Part shown: piece by piece, positions 1 through 4,657 of the stretch
Position numbering within the stretch: position 1 is the first letter of the stretch
Layout: every line of letters starts with the position of its first letter
Origin: Caulobacteraceae bacterium
GTDB lineage: Bacteria; Pseudomonadota; Alphaproteobacteria; Caulobacterales; Caulobacteraceae
Reading direction: 5' to 3'
Length of the DNA stretch: 6,125 nucleotides
NCBI GenBank assembly: GCA_025351125.1
Contig: JANXWN010000128.1
Coordinates: 1-6,125 of the forward strand
Notes under the pieces: generated by a model
What the model was told of the DNA's origin: nothing
What the model saw: the letters and a program-made list of their open reading frames with translations, nothing else
The model's database searches: none
Position numbers and translations under genes: made by a program

Positions 1-1
1 G

Positions 2-91
2 ATTCGCATGTCCCTGCTGTTTTTCGGATCGGTCATCGCCGTTTTGATGCTTATGTTCGGCTTGGTGGCGGTCGGTTTGAACGGTTTGTGA
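2..91 (+). CDS. C-terminal end of a small membrane protein (5' partial or very short ORF)
   Basis: An open frame enters from the left edge and stops with TGA at 89-91. The 29 visible residues are almost entirely hydrophobic (Leu, Val, Phe, Met, Ala, Gly, no charge after an Arg at visible residue 2), which fits a single transmembrane helix that ends right at the C-terminus. There is an in-frame ATG at 8-10, so this could be a complete 27-residue membrane peptide. No ribosome-binding site can be seen because only 7 bases precede that ATG, so it is more likely the last helix of a longer protein whose start lies outside the window. The family cannot be recognised from this fragment. Being membrane-embedded is an inference from composition only. 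Confidence 0.5.
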   Translation: MRMSLLFFGSVIAVLMLMFGLVAVGLNGL

Positions 92-213
92 GGAAGCTCC
101 ACACCGTTTGCGGGTCTCCTGGGGGGGCGCTACGTGCTATACCCCGGTGGACGGCCCCCGAACCTCATTGAATTTAAACCGCCGCCGCATTTTTGAATGG
201 AGTTTGAGCAACA

Positions 214-867
214 ATGAAGTTTTTTGTGGACACTGCCGACACGCGCGACATCGCCGACTTGGCCCAGACTGGATTGCTCGACGGCGTCACCACCAATCCC
301 AGCCTGATCCATAAGTCGGGTCGCAAATTTCTCGAAGTGGTCAAGGAAATTTGTAGTTTGGTCGAGGGACCGGTGTCGGCCGAGGCGGTGGCGCTCGATC
401 ACGCGACGATGATGAAGGAAGCGGCGGTGTTGCGCAACATCGCCGACAATGTCTGCGTCAAGGTCCCGCTGACCATCGACGGGTTGAAAACCTGCAAGGC
501 GCTTACCAGCGACGGCGCCATGGTTAATGTCACCTTATGTTTTTCCGCCAACCAAGCCCTGCTCGCCGCCAAGGCGGGCGCCACCTTCATCTCGCCGTTC
601 GTCGGCCGACTCGACGACAACGGCCTTGACGGGATGCAGCTGATTTCCGACATTCGTTTGATCTACGACAACTATAATTTCGTCACCGAAATCTTGGTGG
701 CGAGCGTGCGCCATCCGATCCATGTGCTGGAATCGGCCAAGATCGGCGCCGACGTCATGACTGCCCCTCCGGCGGTCATCCGCTCCCTGTTCAACCACGT
801 GCTCACCGACAAAGGCATCGCCGGCTTCATCGACGACTGGCAAAAAACCGGTCAATCAATCTTATAA
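214..867 (+). CDS. tal: Transaldolase, short FSA/TalC family (often named fructose-6-phosphate aldolase)
   Basis: This 217-residue protein has the length and motifs of the short, single-domain class I aldolases of the FSA/TalC family, which act in the cytoplasm. Visible landmarks are the N-terminal KFFVDTAD strand, the TTNPSL motif at residues 26-31, the Schiff-base lysine K83 in CVKVPLT, the NVTLCFS stretch at 105-111 and the ISPFVGR motif at 126-132. From published work on this family, true fructose-6-phosphate aldolase carries Gln and Tyr at two active-site positions (Q59 and Y131 in E. coli FsaA), whereas transaldolases carry Glu and Phe. Here the matching residues are E57 (in SAEAV) and F129, so I read it as a transaldolase, which moves dihydroxyacetone units between sugar phosphates in the pentose phosphate pathway. 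The ATG is preceded by GGAG at 199-202, a slightly long 11-base spacing. The gene stands alone, with 122 bp upstream and 87 bp downstream. Confidence 0.93.
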   Translation: MKFFVDTADTRDIADLAQTGLLDGVTTNPSLIHKSGRKFLEVVKEICSLVEGPVSAEAVALDHATMMKEAAVLRNIADNVCVKVPLTIDGLKTCKALTSDGAMVNVTLCFSANQALLAAKAGATFISPFVGRLDDNGLDGMQLISDIRLIYDNYNFVTEILVASVRHPIHVLESAKIGADVMTAPPAVIRSLFNHVLTDKGIAGFIDDWQKTGQSIL

Positions 868-920
868 CGGCGTGTGTGGCGCCATGCGGCGCTCAACGTC
901 ATGAACTCAATTGCGCTTTA

Positions 921-938
921 AGGGCCAATTTTGGCTCT
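921..938 (+). repeat. Small inverted repeat just upstream of a ribosome-binding site
   Basis: AGGGCC and GGCTCT can pair (one G-T pair) around the loop AATTTT. The structure ends four bases before the strong Shine-Dalgarno of the next gene. It is not followed by a T run, so it is not a convincing terminator for the transaldolase gene. A role in translation of the downstream gene is possible but unproven. Confidence 0.25.
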
Positions 939-942
939 CGCC

Positions 943-949
943 AAGGAGG
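943..949 (+). promoter_or_regulatory. Strong Shine-Dalgarno AAGGAGG
   Basis: AAGGAGG lies 5 bases before the ATG at 955. It fixes that ATG as the start of the secreted protein and excludes the in-frame TTG at 931, which would place the Shine-Dalgarno inside the coding region. Confidence 0.85.
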
Positions 950-954
950 GGTCG

Positions 955-1329
955 ATGCTCAGAATAATCAGTCTGGCCGCCGTCGTCGCGATCGCGGTCG
1001 CTCCCGCCGCCCACGCCATTCACCTCGGACCCCCGCCTCCCGCGGTTCCGCCGCCGCCGGCGCTTCCCGCCGCCCTCATAATGGCGCCGGCCGCCAAACC
1101 GCACGAACTTTACACCGTCGACACCAGCCTGAGCGGCTACAATCCGATCACCGATAAATATAGCGCCGCCGTCCGCATAACCTCGAATCCGTGTCCCCAC
1201 GTCAGCTACGACAATATTCTGAGTTTTTTGGCCAAGGACCCCGACGACGCGCTGGCCCAGGCGCACGATCAACTTGCAAAAATCGAGCAGGATATCCGTA
1301 ACTCGGCGGCTCAATGCCCCGCCCACTGA
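955..1329 (+). CDS. Small exported hypothetical protein with proline-rich N-terminus
   Basis: The protein is 124 residues and I do not recognise its family. Residues 1-21 look like a Sec signal peptide: a short basic start (Arg3), a hydrophobic core of Leu, Ala, Val and Ile, and an AHA cleavage site before Ile22. The mature part begins with a proline-rich stretch (residues 25-38, two runs of four prolines). It continues with a mixed region holding a cysteine at 80 (NPCPH) and ends in a predicted helical segment with a second cysteine at 121 (QCPAH). The two cysteines could form a disulfide in the periplasm. The start is set by AAGGAGG at 943-949. No domain, metal site or catalytic motif is apparent. 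It sits 61 bp before dusA on the same strand, with a short hairpin between them, so co-transcription is possible. Real-gene confidence rests on the strong ribosome-binding site plus signal peptide; function is unknown. Confidence 0.8.
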   Translation: MLRIISLAAVVAIAVAPAAHAIHLGPPPPAVPPPPALPAALIMAPAAKPHELYTVDTSLSGYNPITDKYSAAVRITSNPCPHVSYDNILSFLAKDPDDALAQAHDQLAKIEQDIRNSAAQCPAH

Positions 1330-1336
1330 GCTGATG

Positions 1337-1351
1337 CGGTGGACACCACCG
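1337..1351. repeat. Perfect 6-bp inverted repeat between the secreted-protein gene and dusA
   Basis: CGGTGG and CCACCG flank the three-base loop ACA, 7 bases after the stop codon at 1327-1329. The stem is perfect and mostly GC, but there is no T run on either side, so a standard intrinsic terminator is not supported. It may act as an mRNA 3'-end stabilising hairpin or be incidental. Confidence 0.35.
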
Positions 1352-1390
1352 AACCGATCAAAGCAGAAAACGTCGCCTCATAGAGTGTGA

Positions 1391-2446
1391 ATGGGGGCGT
1401 ACGTTTCGCCGCAACAAATTCTTCCCGATAAATCAATGTCCATAAATCACTCCCATACCCTCTGTATCGCCCCAATGATGGACTGGACCGATCGGCATTG
1501 TCGCTCTTTCCATCGCGTCCTGACGTCGCGGGCTCTGGCATATACCGAAATGTTAACGACCGGCGCGATCCTGCACGGGGATCGCCAGCGCTTATTGGGG
1601 TTTGATGGCGGCGAACACCCGGTCGCCTTGCAATTGGGCGGGTCTGATCCGGTCGACCTGGCGACGGCCGCGAGGATCGGCGAGGATTTTGGGTACGACG
1701 AGATCAATCTCAATGTCGGTTGCCCGTCGGATCGGGTGCAAAACGGTCGGTTCGGGGCCTGCTTGATGCGCGAACCTGAACTGGTGGCCGACTGTATGGC
1801 GGCGATCGCGGCTGCGGTCGACATTAGGGCCACCGTCAAGTGTCGGTTAGGCGTCGACGAACAGCTTGCCGATGACAGCCTGTTTCGCCTGGTGGACCTG
1901 TGCGCCGCGGCCGGCGTCCACGTGTTCATTGTTCATGCGCGCAAGGCATGGCTGTCGGGCCTGTCGCCCAAAGACAACCGCGACATCCCGCCGTTGGACT
2001 ATGAACTGGTCTATCGACTGAAGCGCGAACGGCCCGCCTTGACCATTGTAATCAATGGCGGCGTGGCGTCGTTGGCGGCGGCGCGGACGCATTTGGCGCG
2101 CGGCGTGGACGGGGTCATGTTGGGCCGGGCCGCCTACCATGAACCGGCCCTGCTGGGTGAGGTGGATCGGCTGATGTTTGATGCGCCATCGGACGACGTG
2201 ACGCCGTTCGAGGCGGTTGAACGCTATTTGCCTTATGTGCGCGACCAGATCGCGCGGGGAACACGCCTGCCGGCGATGACGCGGCACATGCTGGGCCTGA
2301 TGCACGGCCGGCCGGGCGCGCGGGCGTGGCGACGCGCCTTAACCGTCGAGAGCATCAGGCCGGGCGTCGGGGCCGAAGTCATCGCGCAAGCCTTGGAGGG
2401 CGTGCGCGACGCCGCGTCGCGGACGCTCGAACGGCAAGCCGCCTAA
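1391..2446 (+). CDS. dusA: tRNA-dihydrouridine(20/20a) synthase DusA
   Basis: This FMN-dependent cytoplasmic enzyme reduces uridine to dihydrouridine in the tRNA D-loop. The 351-residue frame matches E. coli DusA as I recall it along nearly its whole length. Landmarks are IAPMMDWTDRHCR at 26-38, YTEMLTTGAI at 51-60, HPVALQLGG at 76-84, NLNVGCPSDRVQNG with catalytic Cys111, the FMN-contacting Lys150 in TVKCRLG, HARKAWLSGLSPKDNR at 182-197 (a DusA hallmark), INGG at 221-224, the phosphate-binding GR at 245-246, and TRHMLGL with GARAWRR in the C-terminal helical domain. The start is uncertain. ATG 1391 has a weak GAG 5 bases upstream, but its first 15 residues do not resemble DusA. ATG 1436 (336 aa) begins closer to the conserved part and lacks any Shine-Dalgarno. 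The 3' end overlaps the convergent DUF1289 gene by 4 bp. Confidence 0.96.
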   Translation: MGAYVSPQQILPDKSMSINHSHTLCIAPMMDWTDRHCRSFHRVLTSRALAYTEMLTTGAILHGDRQRLLGFDGGEHPVALQLGGSDPVDLATAARIGEDFGYDEINLNVGCPSDRVQNGRFGACLMREPELVADCMAAIAAAVDIRATVKCRLGVDEQLADDSLFRLVDLCAAAGVHVFIVHARKAWLSGLSPKDNRDIPPLDYELVYRLKRERPALTIVINGGVASLAAARTHLARGVDGVMLGRAAYHEPALLGEVDRLMFDAPSDDVTPFEAVERYLPYVRDQIARGTRLPAMTRHMLGLMHGRPGARAWRRALTVESIRPGVGAEVIAQALEGVRDAASRTLERQAA

Positions 2447-2658
2447 ATCGGACCGACCATCCGCAGCTTTTCGGGCGAAATCCGGCTTTGCCGGGCAGGG
2501 AGTTGCGCCATAACGGCGCGGCGCGTCTCCGCGCTCAATCGCGACCATTGGGCGACCTCTTGCAAGGTGCGGTAGCATCCCAGGCATAGCCCGCTTTCGC
2601 CGTCGACGATGCAGACTTGGACGCAAGGCGTGGCAACGGGGCGAGGGGGGCCGCTCAT
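2443..2658 (-). CDS. DUF1289 family protein, four-cysteine (predicted Fe-S or metal binding)
   Basis: The 71-residue product carries the DUF1289 (YdhL-like) pattern: TPC-x3-C at residues 10-16, then a short DGESG turn, C-x2-C at 25-28 (CLGC), and a helical ending with EVAQW at 34-38 and SAETRRAVMAQL. The four cysteines C12, C16, C25 and C28 could bind a metal or Fe-S cluster. That idea is common for the family, but no biochemical role is established that I know of. I chose the ATG at 2656-2658 because it starts just before the conserved region and the predicted promoter would begin transcription near 2731, inside the alternative longer frame. An in-frame ATG at 2734-2736 would give 97 residues, but the 26 extra residues are unlike the family and have no Shine-Dalgarno. 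The stop TAG (2445-2443) overlaps the dusA TAA. Confidence 0.87.
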   Translation of the reverse strand: MSGPPRPVATPCVQVCIVDGESGLCLGCYRTLQEVAQWSRLSAETRRAVMAQLPARQSRISPEKLRMVGPI

Positions 2659-2717
2659 GCCTACCCATGCCCATTTCGACGCCGACAGGCAAGCTGCCCG
2701 GCGGCGGTCGTCGTTAC

Positions 2718-2733
2718 AATGTTGCGAAACATT
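2718..2733. promoter_or_regulatory. Operator-like dyad AATGTT-N4-AACATT
   Basis: Two perfect 6-base half-sites are separated by GCGA. The dyad covers the predicted minus-strand transcription start and abuts a second, 10-base palindrome ATTCATGAAT at 2731-2740. Its size and symmetry suit a dimeric helix-turn-helix repressor, but no specific regulator can be named. Confidence 0.4.
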
Positions 2734-2737
2734 CATG

Positions 2738-2766
2738 AATATACGGAAATATTAATTCAGTGTAAT
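2738..2766 (-). promoter_or_regulatory. Predicted sigma70-type promoter for the DUF1289 gene
   Basis: Read on the minus strand, ATTACA (2766-2761, 4 of 6 to consensus) is followed after exactly 17 bases by TATATT (2743-2738, 5 of 6). Transcription would start near 2731, giving a leader of about 70 bases to the ATG at 2658. The setting is the most AT-rich part of the window, directly upstream of the DUF1289 gene. This is a by-eye match, not experimentally known. Confidence 0.4.
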
Positions 2767-2789
2767 AAGAAATATTTACAATATTTAAT

Positions 2790-2828
2790 TTGATAACTAC
2801 TTTCATTCGTATTCATATTGCGTTCATT
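2790..2828 (+). promoter_or_regulatory. Possible plus-strand promoter with three phased TTCAT repeats
   Basis: TTGATA at 2790-2795 and CATATT at 2814-2819 with an 18-base spacer give a moderate promoter match. TTCAT occurs at 2802, 2812 and 2823, that is at 10- and 11-base steps, overlapping and just following these boxes. Helically phased direct repeats are the layout used by OmpR/PhoB-type regulators, although the base motif itself is not one I recognise. The AT-rich stretch upstream (three AATATT palindromes at 2748, 2771 and 2780) might act as an UP-like or nucleoid-protein element. Confidence 0.3.
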
Positions 2829-2840
2829 CAAACCCCTAAC

Positions 2841-2845
2841 GAGGA
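2841..2845 (+). promoter_or_regulatory. Shine-Dalgarno GAGGA fixing the start at 2853
   Basis: GAGGA ends 7 bases before ATG 2853. This selects that codon over the in-frame TTG at 2790, and it leaves a clean signal peptide at the N-terminus. Confidence 0.75.
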
Positions 2846-2852
2846 ACGTAAC

Positions 2853-3239
2853 ATGACCTTCAATAAAGCTCTTATCGCCGTGGTTTTCGCCGCCGCGACC
2901 CTGCCGTCGGCCGGCGCGTTCGCCGCGGCGTCGTCAATGACCGACGCGCAATATCTGGCTCTAGCCCGGTGTGACGGACTGGCGTCCTCCAAGGCGCTCG
3001 GCGTCGCCGACGTATCGACGTTGGCCGGCATGTTCAAAGCGCAGGGCGCCGGCCGCACGCCCGCCGTGTCAGATCGCGCTGACGAAGCCCGCTCTGACGC
3101 GGTTCGCCAAGCCGGTCACGCCGGTGCGACTGGTAAATTGGGCCTGATCGCCGAGCGCGACGGCGCCTGTCAGGCGTGGGCCCGCGGCGCCGGGGCCGCG
3201 TCGGCCTCCAATTCCGTGCCGAAGTCCGCGCTCAATTAG
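2853..3239 (+). CDS. Small exported alanine-rich hypothetical protein
   Basis: The product is 128 residues; I do not recognise its family. Residues 1-24 form a typical Sec signal peptide with Lys5 in the basic region, a hydrophobic core (ALIAVVFAAATL) and a likely AFA cleavage site before Ala25. The mature protein has a helical start (TDAQYLALARC), cysteine 40 in RCDGL, a central Ala/Gly/Arg/Asp-rich part, and cysteine 106 in GACQAW near the end, followed by a low-complexity Ala/Ser tail. The two cysteines may form a disulfide, which would clamp the helical ends together. No enzyme motif is visible. The start codon is chosen on the GAGGA at 2841-2845. The gene appears monocistronic: it has its own AT-rich upstream region and a strong terminator beginning 15 bases after its stop, so it is probably regulated independently of the acyl-CoA dehydrogenase genes. 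Confidence 0.82.
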   Translation: MTFNKALIAVVFAAATLPSAGAFAAASSMTDAQYLALARCDGLASSKALGVADVSTLAGMFKAQGAGRTPAVSDRADEARSDAVRQAGHAGATGKLGLIAERDGACQAWARGAGAASASNSVPKSALN

Positions 3240-3254
3240 AGGATTCACGCCAAG

Positions 3255-3286
3255 AAAACGGCGCCGGTTTGGCCCGGCGCCGTTTT
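3255..3286 (+). terminator. Strong rho-independent terminator
   Basis: A perfect 13-bp stem pairs AAAACGGCGCCGG (3255-3267) with CCGGCGCCGTTTT (3274-3286) around a 6-base loop, TTTGGC. The descending arm ends in TTTT, followed by a further T-rich stretch (GCTGTTTGC). It lies 15 bases after the stop of the secreted-protein gene. The A run on the ascending arm would also give a T run on the opposite strand, so it may work in both directions. Confidence 0.92.
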
Positions 3287-3334
3287 GCTGTTTGCTTATC
3301 CACCGGCAAAAAGAGAATTTTGCGCTCAACGTTC

Positions 3335-3364
3335 TTGGCAACCGGGGGGGCCGCGCCTTATGGT
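3335..3364 (+). promoter_or_regulatory. Possible promoter of the acyl-CoA dehydrogenase pair
   Basis: TTGGCA (3335-3340, 5 of 6 to the -35 consensus) and TATGGT (3359-3364, 4 of 6 to the -10) are separated by 18 bases that include a run of seven G. The position suits a promoter, between the upstream terminator and the Shine-Dalgarno at 3389. The match is moderate and made by eye. Confidence 0.27.
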
Positions 3365-3388
3365 TGATCAGTCATGACGCGCCGGGAA

Positions 3389-3392
3389 GAGG
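3389..3392 (+). promoter_or_regulatory. Shine-Dalgarno GAGG deciding the GTG start at 3400
   Basis: The purine run AAGAGGAAA contains GAGG 7 bases before GTG 3400. The open frame extends back to 3292, but that extra segment overlaps the spacer just after the terminator and is unlike the family, so the GTG is preferred. Confidence 0.75.
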
Positions 3393-3399
3393 AAACACC

Positions 3400-4605
3400 G
3401 TGGATCTCGATTTTTCAGCCGAAGATAAAGTCTTTCGTGAAGAGGTACGCGGTTTTTTAACGCAAAACTATCCGGCCGAACTTCGAGCCAAACAGCAAAA
3501 CGAAGAGGCGCTCACCAAGGAAGATTATTTTTCTTGGCACCGCATACTCGCCAAAAAAGGTTGGGCGGCCCCCGCGTGGCCGGTCGAATGGGGCGGCACT
3601 GCGTGGTCGCCGACGCAGAAATATATCTGGTCGGAGGAATTGGCGAAGGCCGAAGCCCTGCCGGTTCTGCCGTTCGGCGTCACGATGGTTGCGCCGGTGA
3701 TCTACACATTCGGCACCGAGGAACAAAAGGCACGATTCCTGCCGGGGATTCGCGACGGGATCGAGTGGTGGTGTCAAGGCTATTCGGAGCCGGGCGCCGG
3801 ATCCGATCTGGCGTCGCTGAAAACCAAGGCCGAGCGCATCCAGGGCGACGACGGTAAGGAATACTATCTGGTCAACGGTCAAAAGACGTGGACCACTTTG
3901 GCCCAACACGCCGATTGGGGGTTTTTCCTCGTTCGCACCGATCCCACGGCCAAGCCGCAAGCGGGGATCAGCTTTCTTTTGATTGATATGAAATCGCCCG
4001 GCATCTCCGTGCGTCCGATCATCACGTTGGAAGGCGGTCACGAGGTCAACGATGTGTTCCTCGACAATGTCAAAGTCCCGGTCGAAAACCGAATTTTCCA
4101 TGAAAATCAAGGTTGGACCTGCGCCAAATCGCTTTTGCTGCACGAGCGTTCCGGCATCGCCGGCGTGGCGCGCTCAAAGCGGGGCCTGGAGCGTCTGCGG
4201 CAAATGGCGCGCAGCGAATTGGCGGATGACGCCGGAACGCTGCTGGCCGACCCCTTTTTCAAGCGTAAAGTGGCCGAACTCGAGATCGACCTGACGGCTT
4301 TGGAATATACCGAACTTCGCACCCTCGCGGGAGAGAGCGCCGGCAAAGGTCCGGGGCCTGAATCCTCGATCTTGAAGATCAAAGGCACCGAAATTCAGCA
4401 AAGGCTGACGGAGTTGACGCTGGAGGCCGCCGGTCACTACGGCGCGCCATATTTGCGCAATGTCCCGCATAATCTGGGCGCTGTCGGTCCTGACGACGCG
4501 CACGGCGTGGCGGGCGCGTATTTCAATGTTCGGAAAACGTCGATTTATGGCGGTTCGAACGAAATTCAACGCAATATCATTGCGAAGGTCGTGTTGGGTA
4601 TCTAG
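3400..4605 (+). CDS. Acyl-CoA dehydrogenase, large-subunit type (PimC-like)
   Basis: Members of this flavoprotein family form the alpha,beta double bond of acyl-CoA thioesters in beta-oxidation and pass electrons to ETF. The 401 residues from GTG 3400 show the N-terminal helical domain with GWAAPAWPVEWGG (54-66) and FGTEEQKARFLPGI (104-117). The beta domain contains QGYSEPGAGSDLASLKT (126-142), VNGQKTWTT (158-166), FLLIDM (192-197) and GGHEVNDVFLDNVKVP (212-227). The C-terminal helical domain has LLHERSGIAG (246-255) and ends with SIYGGSNEIQRNI (381-393). The MCAD catalytic glutamate (in YEGT) is Gly384 here; by analogy with isovaleryl-/long-chain dehydrogenases, Glu249 in HERSG is a candidate base. 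The usual RxQFG flavin motif is not seen. It resembles large subunits such as pimeloyl-CoA dehydrogenase PimC. A second dehydrogenase gene follows after 52 bp. The true acyl substrate cannot be read from the sequence. Confidence 0.93.
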   Translation: MDLDFSAEDKVFREEVRGFLTQNYPAELRAKQQNEEALTKEDYFSWHRILAKKGWAAPAWPVEWGGTAWSPTQKYIWSEELAKAEALPVLPFGVTMVAPVIYTFGTEEQKARFLPGIRDGIEWWCQGYSEPGAGSDLASLKTKAERIQGDDGKEYYLVNGQKTWTTLAQHADWGFFLVRTDPTAKPQAGISFLLIDMKSPGISVRPIITLEGGHEVNDVFLDNVKVPVENRIFHENQGWTCAKSLLLHERSGIAGVARSKRGLERLRQMARSELADDAGTLLADPFFKRKVAELEIDLTALEYTELRTLAGESAGKGPGPESSILKIKGTEIQQRLTELTLEAAGHYGAPYLRNVPHNLGAVGPDDAHGVAGAYFNVRKTSIYGGSNEIQRNIIAKVVLGI

Positions 4606-4657
4606 GCTGCACGGTCCAAAAAATTCTTGCCATTTCTCGATAGAAAGACGTCGCTCC

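Noticed and set aside
122..157. G-run and C-run pairing (GGGGGC with GCCCCC) upstream of the transaldolase gene
   Set aside because: The stem is only 6 bp with a loop of about 20 bases and no T run or riboswitch-like architecture; it is probably incidental.
2405..2421. Perfect 7-bp hairpin (CGCGACG, loop CCG, CGTCGCG) near the dusA 3' end
   Set aside because: It lies inside coding sequence and has no T run, so it does not qualify as a terminator; GC-rich coding DNA makes such stems by chance.
2752..2766. Possible CtrA box (TTAA-N7-TTAA) in the AT-rich region
   Set aside because: Only the first half-site TTAA is present; the base positions for the second read TAAT, so the consensus is not met.
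3371..3378. GTCATGAC palindrome just before the ACAD Shine-Dalgarno
   Set aside because: An isolated 8-base palindrome is too short to claim as an operator without conservation evidence.
3457..4143. A 228-codon minus-strand open frame opposite the first acyl-CoA dehydrogenase
   Set aside because: It lies wholly antisense to a strongly conserved gene, its translation resembles no family, and long antisense frames are common in GC-rich coding DNA.
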